Source: Calliopum simillimum (Eukaryota > Arthropoda > Insecta > Diptera > Lauxaniidae). Taken from it: a stretch of 64,000 nt of DNA. How positions within the stretch are numbered: position 1 is the stretch's first letter; every line of letters begins with the position of its first letter. The notes under the pieces are model-generated. The model was not told the origin of the DNA. It saw only the letters and a list, made by a program, of their open reading frames with translations, and ran no database searches. The stretch is from contig OX638369.1 in assembly GCA_951812925.1 (NCBI GenBank), forward strand, positions 131,119,450 through 131,183,449, read 5' to 3'. Shown here piece after piece: positions 10,166 to 20,525 of this stretch. A program made the position numbers and the translations under genes.

Positions 10166-10684
10166 TTTTACAGACCATAACAAACAATTTAAAAAAAAAA
10201 TTATTTAAATCCGCCTTGTAGTTTCCGCGTCCATAAGCTACATACTGACACCATTTCATTTTTATATATAAAGATTAAATAATTTCACGAAAATAGGCTG
10301 TCATATAATTCGACCACATTCCCACTCTTCTGTATCCCCTTCCGAAGCTTAACCACCCTTAAAGTGTTAGCTTTTCAAAAATAAAAAATAAATTAGGTAA
10401 GTAAACCAAATTTTATTGAAAAATAAGTGATTTTTAGCCAATTAAATATGGCATGTTTTCAAGAAGTGTCATTCAAACCTAAATTTTAACTTTTTCATTT
10501 ATTCTTGAATAACATAATAATAACAAGTATTTTTTTTTTAAGTTACTTATAACGTGCAATACGAATAAGAAGCGATCTGCACCCATCCGCTTATTGGATG
10601 ATGTGTTTTATATCAAAGTTAATATGTTAAATAATATATTGCCAGTAGGTTGCCTAAAAAATTCCTGTCAAGGGTATGATTAGT
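10166..10684 (+). other. Intronic DNA without recognised features
   Basis: AT-rich; no coding segment, RNA or repeat that I can support. Confidence 0.5.
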
Positions 10685-11568
10685 TAAAATTCCAGAGTCT
10701 GACGATAGACTTCGCTGTGTGGTTTCCGGAGAGTATGACCAATCCATCTCATTTGCCCAGCTTGACATCGTTTGCTATAGCCCTCTGATTGCATTTTTGA
10801 TGTAGCTCGACATATGATATAGTGCGAGGTCATCAAACCTTAAGTCTTAAGTATTTGTGGACAAATACTTGTAGCTTGTTCATTAATTGTTCAATAACAT
10901 GCCACGCTTCGCACCCATATAACAAAACTGATTTCACGTTCGAATCAAAAATGCGCACATTCGCTTTGGTGAATATAACGAAAAAACACTATATTTTGTT
11001 CAGTTGAGCAAACGCGCCCTTCGCTTTTGCTATTCTTGAGTTTATACCCTTTTCTGCTCCACCATTCATGCCTAAACAAGTGAAGCTGTCGACGTTTTCA
11101 ATATCGTCTCTGCCAGCATAAACTTGATGTCATTCCTGTTTGCGTTCAGCTTCATGCTTTTAGTCTTGGATACGTTGATTTTTAGGCCGGTCTTTTGCGA
11201 TTTCAAGACAATGTCTTCTTGTTTTGCATATCTGAGTGTTTGGACGATAGATAGCAAATGTCGTCAGCGTAGTCGAGATCTTCTAGATGTTCGGTAAAGT
11301 TCCATTGGGTACCCCTTTTAGCCTTATTAACAGCTTTATCTTGGATATCGTCAAGAACGATAAGGAAGAGAGATGATAGTAAACACACTTGCCGGACGCC
11401 TGAATAAGTGGTGAATGTCGGTGATAACAACCCATTATGTAACACACTGCATTTAAAGCCTTCATATTGCGAACTTAGTAAATTTATGGCCTTTGCGGCA
11501 ATAGCTCTTCAGTGAACCCCAAATGATTTCTCGGAAGACACTCGAAGGCAGTGCTGTAGTCTACGAAG

Positions 11569-12009
11569 CAGGCATTGAAATAAGCTGTAGTAATACCCTA
11601 TTTCTGCAGTAATAACTTCAAATTTGCAGTAATAACTTCAGAATATTGTAAAAAATTGTAATAATAATTTTCACCCAAATTCATATTACTTTGTTTTGCG
11701 TTAATCGTTGAAACTAAATACTCATTTTATTTCGCTTATAACCGTTGTTTTAGTTGTCTAACCTCACCAATTTGGGCTAAAATGTAGCAACCACAATAAG
11801 TACCCGGCAACTCTACTTTAAACATATTTTTATAAATGCATTCGAAGAAAATTTTGCTATAAATTTTCAATTGAACCATTACCATGATATCTTTTATTTA
11901 ATATTTATATTAATTACTTGAATAAGACATTAAAAAAATTTTGCTAAAAATTGCAAATAAAAACAAAAAAAAATTCTGCAGTAATAACTTTTTCTTATTT
12001 CAACCCCTG
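11569..12009. mobile_element. hAT-type MITE, 8-bp duplication CTACGAAG
   Basis: The ends are CAGGCATTGAAATAAG and CTTATTTCAACCCCTG. The 8 bp CTACGAAG is present on both sides (11561-11568 and 12010-12017), and removing the insert plus one copy restores the LINE reading VFV-DYSTAF. The 15-mer CTGCAGTAATAACTT-like motif occurs three times inside (near 11604, 11624, 11976), typical of subterminal transposase sites. No transposase is present in its 441 bp. Confidence 0.92.
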
Positions 12010-12206
12010 CTACGAAGACGAGTTGAAGCGCAGCACGCCACTCACATGATTGTTCGACATTTATTCTAAGGGTGTTGATTTGATCCACGCATTATCGGTT
12101 TGGCCGGAATCCTGCTTGTTACCTTCGGATGGCCGAATCAAGTTTTTCGCATACTCAGTTTAGAAGCACTTTTGTCAATATTTTTGATGGTACTGAGAGT
12201 ACATTT

Positions 12207-12399
12207 ATCCCAGTGTGCCAGACGGTTCATATCTTCGCTTTTTTACCCGTTACGGATCCGTTACTGATCCGTTTGCGGGAGAAATTCCAAAAACAAAAAC
12301 GATTCGCTTTTTTTTTGGGAATCTCTCCCGCCAACGGATCAGTAACGGATCCATAACGGATAAAAAAGCGAAGATTTGAACCGTCTGGCACACTGGGAT
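12207..12399. mobile_element. Hairpin MITE, ATCCCAGTGTGCCAGACGG arms
   Basis: A 193-bp near-perfect palindrome with arms of about 80 bp meeting around 12300. It sits between two adjacent RT segments of the LINE and so inserted after it. No target duplication is clear, so the superfamily is open. Confidence 0.82.
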
Positions 12400-12606
12400 G
12401 CCACTATACTATAGTTTCGACACTCGCTAAGGTCACCTTTTTTTGGAAATTTGATTAGCATAAAATGTAACCAATTTTCTGGCAAACATTCTTCGCTCCA
12501 GATTTTGGTGAGCAGAGGATGGAAAATTTTATCTGATGTAATGGAGCATGCTTTCAGCAGTTCAGCTGTTATTTGATCTATGCCGGCGGCTTTGTTGTTG
12601 ATCGCT

Positions 12607-13319
12607 GAGTCCGAAAATCGAATTAATTTTTTTTTTTCCTAGGAGCCGTTCTTGAGATAATAGAAAATTTCGATTTTTGAGGTTAAAGCTCCATTTTTAA
12701 GAACCCAACTTCGATTGAATTTGTTTTTACACTGTTTTGAAGGAAAACATCACGTTTTCAACAAATGCCAAACCAAACTGGTTGTAAATTGGTAAAACAC
12801 CGGAAAATGTAAAATTCCTGGAACTATTCTGAACAACTTTTTATGGTTCCATTTTTCGAAATTCGCAAAACCAATGAATTATTGGAGTAAGTACGAAAAG
12901 GTACAAAAGTAAGGTCATATTTATGAATTGGCTGATGTTTTGTTAGAAGTTAATAAAATTGGGCTCTGTTTTCACAGAACGTTTACTTGATGGTGTGAAA
13001 TTGATGGCATTAAGTCGAAAAAATTATATCGGTCAAATTTCCGTTTGTAATGGCACAAAATATGTATTATAAGAATTTTTTAGGCAACATACTCGCGATT
13101 TTTTTTTAACATAATACACGGAAAGAAAAGTTTTATAAGGATATATTTTAATATTAGTATAGTAAAAATTCTCAAACACGATATGGGTGATTCTCAGATA
13201 ACTGTACTTTTTGTGTCCTCTGGCGATTTCACCTATACAGTAGGCTTTTTTTCACAAAAAATGACGCTATAAGTAAGAAACTATGTTTTTCTAATAGAGC
13301 GGATCAATTTTACCACCAA
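12607..13319 (+). other. Intronic DNA with a degenerate CGAAAATCG / CGTTC block
   Basis: At 12605-12690 the order GCTGAGTCCGAAAATCGAA, T-run, CCTAGGAGCCGTTC resembles parts of the foldback arms at 20755 and 39058. The rest is AT-rich with no supported feature. Confidence 0.45.
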
Positions 13320-14059
13320 ATAATTATTGGTCCACTGTGAAAGTTTGCAAATATACCCCAAATGTCACAAACGTGGCATGTCCTACCCCTGCTTTTAAAA
13401 AACATAAGGATAAAAAACGACCAAAAAACGGAAATAGAACAGAAAACAAGTTACTACACATATTAAGTAAATACTTAAGGCTACAATATTCTGAGCTCAT
13501 CTGCAGTTTTAAATAATTTTTTGAGGTCACAATTTCGAATTGAAATCCGTCCCCTAGTTTTGAAAAAAAAAAAATTCTTGAAAGCATTATGTTACTACTG
13601 CATGGCACTACTGTATCAATCAATAGACTGTAATACACATGCGTTAATTCTGCACTTATTCTATTAAAAGAAAACATAGCCATGAGGCATTTAAAATTTA
13701 TTAATTGTAATATTGTTAAGAGTTGTGCAAGCAATACTTCTATAGCCGCCGAAATGTTCCAAAAGATACTTGTTTGATTAAGATATTTTGTACACTCGCT
13801 GATATAAGACTCAATAAAGAATTCAATTCAATGCGTTAATTCTGATCACTATCCATCACCCAAAGGTTATCATGTCCAGACGCGTCCATTAAAAAAATCT
13901 GTTTGCGTTTTATAGGGCAGTTTATAAACAAAAACAGTTTTTTTTTTAAATTATGGTCACAAACGTGGCACTTGGCACCATGTGGTACATTTAATTTTAT
14001 GCATGAAAAAATTTTGTTGTAGGATTTGCATGTATGACCCTAAATTCTTTAGGAAAAAT

Positions 14060-14271
14060 CAGGGGCCTTACTCTGTAATGCAATGCGATGGGAAATGCGT
14101 TGCGATAGCTAGATTCGATGCGAAAAATAATTGCCACTCTGTAAATCGTTCGCATTGGGAGTAGCGTTTTCAATGAGACATCATTGATTTACAGTGGCAA
14201 TTATTTTTCGCATCGAATATAGCTTTCGCAACGCATTTTCTATCGCATCGCATTACAGAGTAAGGCCCCTG
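14060..14271. mobile_element. Palindromic MITE, CAGGGGCCTTACTCTGTAATG ends, copy 1
   Basis: Both ends carry AGGGGCCTTACTCTGTAAT and the arms (GATGCGAAAAATAATTGCC and similar blocks) pair along most of the length. A second copy is at 45327-45564. No protein is encoded and no clean target duplication is seen. Confidence 0.88.
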
Positions 14272-14452
14272 GAATTCAAAAGCGTGCTTTACAATGAGCG
14301 ATAAACTACAAAAATGTCACAAACGTTGCGCATCAAAAATGTCACAAACGTGGCATTTTTATCAATCTGCAAAAAAACATATTTTGATATAAAGTTTGAG
14401 TATGCAGTTGAAGGCTATTAATTATGGTTTTAATACAAAAATATGTCTATAC

Positions 14453-15203
14453 CATCAGAATCCTGAGTTATCCTTGCTCAAAAGTGAAAAATCACTGTTT
14501 TCACAGCTACTTAAAGCTATACAACAAAAACAACAACTAGTAAAATTAATTTTTGTAAAAGGATATGGATAGTCAAATTTATTATCAACAAGTCATACCT
14601 TAACCGTACTACAATTGGATCCTTGCTTTCCCTGTTATAAGCGTTTAGAGTAAGGATATCTTTCGATAACATACAAAGGATTTTTCAAGACCGAAAAATT
14701 ACAAAAAATCAAGTTTTATTATTTTTATCGATAACATATTTCATGACAAAAATTTTGAGACCTTGCAGACCATAATCGCAGCTCTATTCTAGATTTAGTG
14801 AATAAGCCTACTAAACTGCTGCTTTGCAAATTAACAGAATCAAAATTTCATCTGTTCATTCACCAAATCTACAATAGAGCCTTAGTTTTTCATCCGATTT
14901 TAGTCTGCAAGGGCTTAAAATTTTTGTGATAAAATATATTTTTGATAAAAATAATAAAACTTACCATTTTTGTTAATTTTTCGATCCAGAAAATTCTTTG
15001 TATGTTATTGAGTGGTATACTTTCTTTAAAGGCTAATTACTTGGAAACTGGGAATCCCATTGAAAAACGGTGAACTATTTGATAATAAATTTTGCTGTCT
15101 GAATCCATTGACAGAAAATAATTTTACTTATTGTTGTTTTTGTTAAGTAGATGTAAAAAGTGATTTTTTCACTTTTGAGCAAGGATAACTAAGGATTCTG
15201 GTG
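14453..15203. mobile_element. Foldback element, CAYCAGAATCCT ends
   Basis: Left and right arms of about 350 bp are inverted copies diverged by roughly 10-15%. They share AGTTATCCTTGCTCAAAAG, ACAAAAACAACAA and CGATAACATA-type blocks and meet near 14830. The terminal block GGATTCTGAGTTATCCTTGC recurs alone at 47577-47596, so the family is dispersed. Confidence 0.75.
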
Positions 15204-15673
15204 TAATAGAAAAAAATTAAGATCAGATTCGTAATAAGGAGATCCTAATCCACCATAAACGGCTATAAAAACAGAGGACAGAAAACCATAGTTGATTTTT
15301 AGGGCGGTAGGGAATAAAAAAAATGGACCAGCGGAGACATGACACTGTTGGAAAATTAGTCTTGAAGTGTAAATTTGTCATTAAATGCAATATATCTCTC
15401 ATCAAAACGCTTCAAAACCATAATTTCTCCATACTGTGTCTAAAATGTCACAAACGTGGCAATTTTGTCACAAACGTGGCAGCAAAATTTCTTAATTTCG
15501 ACCTCAAAGCTGTAAATTCACACTTGCAGTTGATCTACTCAAAAGGTGAGTTTTAAGAGTGTGTTTACACAAGATAGCATGAAAAAACTTGCAAAAATCC
15601 AAAAAAATTATCTGCCAATTTTACAACTCGAAAAGCACAATTATCTTAAAATTACCATTATGTAAAAAACTGG

Positions 15674-15778
15674 TATACATTTTTTTTGTAATTTATATTA
15701 AAATTTCTCGATTGAAGCAATTAAAATATTAAACTAGTAAGGGTGTTACCTTTGGCTTGGCCAAACATTAAATACCCT
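15674..15778 (+). repeat. 105-bp direct repeat, left copy
   Basis: Identical by eye to 18492-18596. Its second half, from CTAGTAAGGGTGTTACC, is the start of the mini-me-type dispersed repeat. The two copies flank 2.7 kb of inserted elements; see the right copy. Confidence 0.9.
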
Positions 15779-16376
15779 GCCAATTTTACTGTTTCTGAAA
15801 CATTAATTATTTAAGATGAAATCCAAGAAAAAAAAAATTTCAAAAAAAACTGCATTAAGAGTCCTTTTTTAAATTTTTTCAAAAAAAGTCATTTTGTCAA
15901 ATGTGCCCCAGGTACGGGGCACATTTGACATTGCAAGGGGCACATTTGACACTCACAAAAATAACACAAAAACATTAAACAAAACATTCATACATATATT
16001 TTTTTCATATAAATACAAATTATAAGTACTAACGAAAACTTATTTTATATATTAGTGTGAGAAGTCGATGTCAAATACGTATTTAGTGCGTGAACGTGAA
16101 GTTGAGGCTGGATTTGTAGGAGTTGGTAATTTAAACTCAATTACACTCTTTAAAGTCAGGCAAATATCTTCCACTTCCGGTTTTATAAGAACCCAATTTA
16201 ATGGTGAAACTTTTCTCAAATAACTGATCTTGTATCAAGTATAGCTAATTACTTCTACAATATCTCCCACATAAAAAATGGGTTTTTGGATTTTTCGCCA
16301 AATTTCCCAAGGACAATATGTAAGTATAAAGTACAATTTCCAACAACACCCCTAATGAGAACATCAACATAAAATG

Positions 16377-16600
16377 TTAGGTAAGAGCCAGTTTGATGGA
16401 AATTTTTTTGGTCTGGATTTTGGGTAACACCATCGTAAAGATATCTGCAACGCTTTCACATGATGATGGGGAATACTTCCAGTCAATTTGATAATTATTA
16501 AAAACTTCGCATACATGATGAACTTTGATGTCAATATGTTTACTTCGGGAATTCATCCATCCAGATTTTGAAATTAAAACAAGTAGTAGAGGTCCTGGAA
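16377..16600 (-). pseudogene. Ty1/copia RNase H fragment
   Basis: On the minus strand LISKSGWMNSRSKHIDIK, HHVCEVFNNYQIDWKYSPS and ESVADIFTMVLPKI match the end of the RNase H domain of Ty1/copia polyproteins, whose consensus has SKHIDIKYH...Y.PT...ADIFTK.L. Only about 75 codons remain and the usual Lys after IFT is Met. There are no LTRs nearby, so it is a stray fragment carried within the box element. Confidence 0.62.
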
Positions 16601-17131
16601 AGCACCTATTCAAAAATCTTGAATTGCAGATAAAACAAAGGTAACAAATTATATTAAATCAAATGAAATGGATTCTGTGTCGGAAGTCGGAGTTTCTCTC
16701 TGGTTTCCGATATTAGAAATAGCGAATTCAACTTTTTTTCGTCGCCATCGCGTCTGTTCGTCTTCATTTTATAATGGAATACCATATCTTTAAAAGATAA
16801 CACTAGAAAATCTTCTAAAATACACAAACACATATGTCTGGACGAACGTCAAATGTGCCCCTTCGACAAAAGTCAAATGTGCCCCAATATCTCTTGAAGA
16901 ATTAAAAATATTTTAAAATTTAAACTATTTGACCTTGATAAAAAACACTTTTATTCTATTAATTGTAAAGGTTAGTGCTACCAAATTTTCATACTTACTT
17001 CTAAAAAACAATACAACTTTATTTGCAAAACCCTTACGAACAAGATGTCGAAAATTACAAAAAAATACACAAAAAGTTAAAAAAGCGTATTAGCGCGGGA
17101 GAAGTTGAAAGAGAACTACCAAAGTTCATTA

Positions 17132-18368
17132 GGGGAGGGGGGGGCTAGTGTGGACAATTTTTATATAATTACAGAATTATGTATGTAAATATATCATTTT
17201 TGTAATAAAGTAATTTTTAGCGATTACTTATACCTCTTGCCTTCATAATTGCATCAATAGTTATGAATTTTTATTTTCATAAATGCACTATTAAGTTATT
17301 TTAAAAAGAGCTTACATTTGTCCACACTAGCCCCTTATACGGGGCTAGTGTGGACAGCCATTGATTTAACTGGGGGCTAATGTGGACACCATAAGAAACT
17401 TAATAATTCATACAAAAACGTTAAGAAAGAGTTCAGATACATGTTTATTCAAGAAAATAACGATGTAATACAAATAATAACGCAAATAAAAAATTAACTG
17501 CTGTCCCATGTTGTATTTGGAGAAATTTATATCAAACTTTATATAACTTGCTGATCGAAACGTTCCCGGCAGTTGTTGTGCTTGTGGCAGCTTTGCCACT
17601 ATTTCATTTCGGTGAATTTGGCTGGTATCCGGTATATCGGGATACGTGAATCTATCGTTCTTTCTTTTTAGAAACGTAATGTCGAAATCTTGAGAACCGT
17701 GGATCGTTACAATTTGGCCAATATAAAATACTTTTTGTCCATGATGTTTCAAATTTCATATAACTTGCTGATCGCGATGTTTCCGAAAGTTGTTGTGGTT
17801 GTGACAGCTTTGTCACTATTTCATTTCGGTAAATTTCGCTGGTATCCGGTAAATCGGGATACGTGAATCTGTCGTCCTTTCTTTTTAGTAACGTACTTTC
17901 TTGGAACGGCTTTTAGAAATGGTCTGACGATTTCTGGAGTAATTTCAGCTGCTGCGGACATGTCCACAATAGCCCCATTTCAGTTGTCCACACTAGCCCC
18001 TTCATGTCTTGTTAAACAAAAATATTTTTTTTTTAACCTTACGGTAAAGTTCTTCAAAAATAATTTCAATGGTTTAAATAAACACTATTTTAAGTTGTAT
18101 TATCTATTAACACTACAGCAAAAGAATAATTAGTTTAAAAGTATCACTGAAATTACGAAGCAACAAAAAAATTACTTTTTGCTGCTTAAAACACGTTCGG
18201 TCACGTTATCATGGAAAGCTGAACTGTCAACAAATGAATTTTTTTCTGGTGATGCAGAGTGCAAATACCAACTTGAAAAATATAAAACAGAAACAAAAAA
18301 TTCATAACGGCGCGAGAATTTGAATTTGTCCACACTAGCCCCCAGTCCACACTAGCCCCCCTCTCCCC
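17132..18368. mobile_element. Element with TGTCCACACTAGCCCC boxes (family gamma), TA-flanked
   Basis: The ends GGGGAGGGGGGGGCTAGTG and CACTAGCCCCCCTCTCCCC are inverted copies flanked by TA (17130-17131, 18369-18370). Nine copies of GGGGCTAGTGTGGACA or its complement occur: 17141, 17319, 17341, 17373, 17961, 17985, 18327, 18345 and the terminal ones overlap these. TA target and G-rich ends fit pogo/Tigger-type DNA transposons. It is nested in the beta element. Confidence 0.72.
17408..17960 (-). pseudogene. Duplicated C-terminal tail resembling pogo-type transposase
   Basis: Two ~215-bp copies in tandem (about 17530-17745 and 17755-17960), both readable on the minus strand as FLKRKNDRFTYPDIPDTS...EIVAKLPQAQQLPG in one and a close variant in the other. 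An FLK...F.YP..DTS.I...EI...LP.P pattern occurs in the region after the DDE domain of some insect pogo/Tigger-like proteins; this attribution is from memory of the pattern and is weak. The catalytic domain is absent. Confidence 0.38.
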
Positions 18369-18491
18369 TACGTTGCTTCCACTCTAATTAGTTATGTTTC
18401 TGCATTTCAGGTTTTTGGTTCGAAAGGCGTGTTCACACCGAAAATGGCAAAGTCAAATGTGCCCCGGTGTCAAATGTACCCCAGCTTACCC

Positions 18492-18596
18492 TATACATTT
18501 TTTTTGTAATTTATATTAAAATTTCTCGATTGAAGCAATTAAAATATTAAACTAGTAAGGGTGTTACCTTTGGCTTGGCCAAACATTAAATACCCT
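18492..18596 (+). repeat. 105-bp direct repeat, right copy
   Basis: The same 105 bp as 15674-15778. Being longer than any transposon target duplication, it indicates a segmental event that brought in or flanked the 2.7-kb box elements. The right copy continues without a break into a full dispersed repeat. Confidence 0.9.
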
Positions 18597-19018
18597 ACAC
18601 AGAAGTATTTTGAAAATTTTGCTTATATGAAAGGTGCCACGCCCTCTTGTCTGAATTAGCCCAGTTTTCGTTCAGACCTTGCGCTTACAATTCGTAGTAT
18701 TTATGTGCATTTTGGTTGCATTATCGTGAAAAATACTCCAAAAGTTGCATTTTGAATATATTTTTTGTATGGGCGGTAGGCGTGTCCGTTGACCGATTTT
18801 GCTCATTTACAATCCCTCGAGCTAACTTTGACGATAAAGGCCGTGCACCAAATTTTCTCAAAAAATGTATTTCCACACACAGCCAGCCAGACAGACGGAC
18901 ATGGCTATATCAACTCAGGAGGTGACGCTGATCAAGAATATATATACTTTTCTATATCTGCCACGCATCCTTCTCTGCGTTACAAACGGAAGGACAAAGG
19001 GAATATACCCTGGGTGTA
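18554..19018 (+). repeat. Dispersed mini-me-type repeat
   Basis: Runs from CTAGTAAGGGTGTTACC to GGAATATACCCTGGGTGTA. It has a GGTGCCACGCCCTCTTGTC unit, the GGGCGGTAGGCGTGTCC block, AGCCAGCCAGACAGACGGAC, the core AACTCAGGAGGTGACGCTGA and TCAAGAATATATATACTTTT. It is the same order as 34735-35527 but with a single internal unit. Confidence 0.82.
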
Positions 19019-19049
19019 AAATAAAAAAAAAATTTTTTTTTGTGTTTAG

Positions 19050-19130
19050 CATTGGGCGAGATTTGAACCAGGAGAACTTAGTGGTGTGATTTATACATAG
19101 AGCCTAATAGATGCGCTCATAAGCCATCAG
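19050..19130 (-). other. Weak tRNA-like stretch
   Basis: On the minus strand TATGAGCGCATCTATTAGGC and CTCCTGGTTCAAATCTCGCC resemble A and B boxes of a tRNA-derived SINE head, at about the right spacing. The stems are poor and nothing SINE-like follows, so this is tentative. Confidence 0.25.
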
Positions 19131-19242
19131 CATCACTGCCATCATTATAATGAAGTTGACTGAAACTCTTTTTGTTTTAAAATGACCTACTAAATTATCA
19201 AAACTTGCCATCCTGTTCAATAGCTTTTTTTTATATGATTTC

Positions 19243-19678
19243 TTATAGAAGATAAATCATTTATTATAAAAATCGATATGTTTTCTAAACTGGCTCAAAA
19301 AAATACCTAAATCCGTTGTTTGCTGGTTTCTGGTAATTTTTATATATTTTTTCTTTCCTTTGATATAAAACACTTTTTCATCCATCAAACATCTGGATGC
19401 AGATCGCTCCTTATTCGTATATTAGACTAAAAGTCGAAAAGCTGATTTCTTAGTGATAGCTTATAGAAGATAAATCATTTATTATAAAAATCGATATGTT
19501 TTCTAAACTGGCTCAAAAAAATACCTAAATCCGTTGTTTGCTGGTTTCTGGTAATTTTTATATATTTTTTCTTTCCTTTGATATAAAACACTTTTTCATC
19601 CATCAAACATCTGGATGCAGATCGCTCCTTATTCGTATATTAGACTAAAAGTCGAAAAGCTGATTTCTTAGTGACAGC
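19243..19678 (+). repeat. 218-bp tandem duplication
   Basis: 19243-19460 is repeated as 19461-19678 with a single difference seen (GTGATAGC against GTGACAGC at the end). It lies within the long second intron of the visible gene part. Near-identity means a recent duplication or an assembly effect. Confidence 0.93.
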
Positions 19679-20106
19679 CAAAGCAAAGCAAAATTTATAT
19701 TAGGTATACCTTAGATAAGTATGAACATATGAGCCGTTTATTATGAAAGTGGGGCAAGCCCAAAAAGAGGCCAAAGTAATGTCGTACACATTATGTGCCG
19801 TAATGATCGGTTATTTGACCGATATTATTTTTTCAACTTAACGCCATCAATTCCAGATCATCAAGTGAACTTTTAATAAAACAGAGATCAATTTTATCCA
19901 TTCTAACAAAAAAATACAAATGTATGTAGATATTTGTTTGCAACAATTTTTTAATGTCGCTCACAACATTCTTTAAGGCACCATTTTCGCAAGTTATTCG
20001 AAAGAACACAATATTAGAGACGGTCGGATTGGTACAAACCTTATGTTACTATGTACACAAATATAACAGTTTTATTTAAGTACCTACTACTTCACTTTTT
20101 TTTCAG
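19679..20106 (+). other. Intron end without recognised features
   Basis: AT-rich, ending in the pyrimidine tract and acceptor CTTTTTTTTCAG at 20106. Nothing else is seen. Confidence 0.5.
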
Positions 20107-20400
20107 ATTGCATAACTAACGTTTATATCCAAGAAAACTTAACTAATCCTTTATACACAACGGAAAATGTAATGCGCAGTTACATATCGACATCAGTTGA
20201 TAATGTAGTACCAGAAGATTTAAAAGATTTTCCCCAAAACGCTGAATTCAATGACCTAAGTCCCGTTGTGCTAGAAATTGCAAAAAAAAGCAATGAACCA
20301 TATTTAAAAGGTGATAAGGCGTCTTCCGTTGTGGTGCATTTAACTCAAAAGCAGGCTCCTGTTAAAGTTTCAAATGATTTAAGATCACCTGGTTCAATGG
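20107..20400 (+). CDS. Host gene exon 3 (294 nt)
   Basis: Acceptor TTTTTTTTCAG and donor CAATGG|GTGAGT, both strong. It enters and leaves in phase 1. It encodes a polar, acidic stretch: DCITNVYIQENLTNPLYTT, YISTSVDNVVPEDLKDFP, LSPVVLEIAKKSNEPYLKG and VVVHLTQKQAPVKVSNDL. There is no low-complexity run and no known motif. The frame is open for the entire exon with stops in the intron on both sides. Its 98 codons link exon 2 to the proline-rich part. Confidence 0.8.
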
Positions 20401-20525
20401 GTGAGTATGAATCATAGCAATGTATATTAATAATAAACTAATGGAGCAACCACATTCGAGTAGTTTGTATGTTATTTTAGCGGGGCAGCCGTCCAGCTGA
20501 TTAGCCACTTTAAGGTCTCAATAAT

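Larger units (their letters stand above)
10685..12606 (-). mobile_element. RTE-type LINE, 5'-truncated, with two nested insertions
   Basis: Read on the minus strand, pieces of one reverse transcriptase follow in order. NKAAGIDQITAELLKAC (12600 downwards) is the start of the RT domain, then KFPKKGDLSECRNYS, a hairpin MITE (12207-12399), KILTKVLLNRICEKLDSA, QINTLRINVEQS, a hAT MITE (11569-12009), DYSTAFECLPRN with the first catalytic Asp, GVRQVCLLSSLFLIVL, and LEDLDYADDICYLSS with the YADD centre. A C-terminal RIFDSNVKSVLLYGCEAW-like segment lies near 10900-10950. Stops and frameshifts are present, so the copy is dead. The motifs fit the RTE/SR2-like clade. Confidence 0.85.
13320..15490. repeat. 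Region with six TGTCACAAACGTGGCA boxes (family alpha)
   Basis: The 16-mer TGTCACAAACGTGGCA, or a close variant, occurs at 13363-13378, 13955-13970, 14315-14330, 14340-14355, 15446-15461 and 15466-15481, all in the same orientation and twice as close pairs. Spaced copies of a short motif like this are usual for transposase-binding sites in non-autonomous elements, but I could not fix the element's ends. Two other elements (14060-14271 and 14453-15203) lie inside. Confidence 0.6.
15895..18491. mobile_element. Element with TGTCAAATGTGCCCC boxes (family beta), pogo-like ends
   Basis: The box TGTCAAATGTGCCCC or its complement occurs at 15895-15909, 15916-15930, 15937-15951, 16847-16861, 16871-16885, 18451-18465 and 18468-18482. 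The right end ...ACCCCAGCTTACCC|TA is typical of pogo/Tigger-like elements, which use TA targets; the left end may be TA|CGGGGCACAT at 15913-15914. It contains a copia-like fragment and a second box element (17132-18368). Confidence 0.55.

Noticed and set aside
13324..13734. Minus-strand open frame of 136 codons
   Set aside because: Overlaps a TGTCACAAACGTGGCA box region; composition looks random (many Phe/Leu/Ser) and no motif is seen.
17408..17752. Host gene on the minus strand
   Set aside because: It lies inside the TA-flanked gamma element, is partly duplicated in tandem, and resembles a transposase tail at best.
19050..19130. Working tRNA gene
   Set aside because: Only A- and B-box-like pieces; no acceptor or anticodon stem pairs well.
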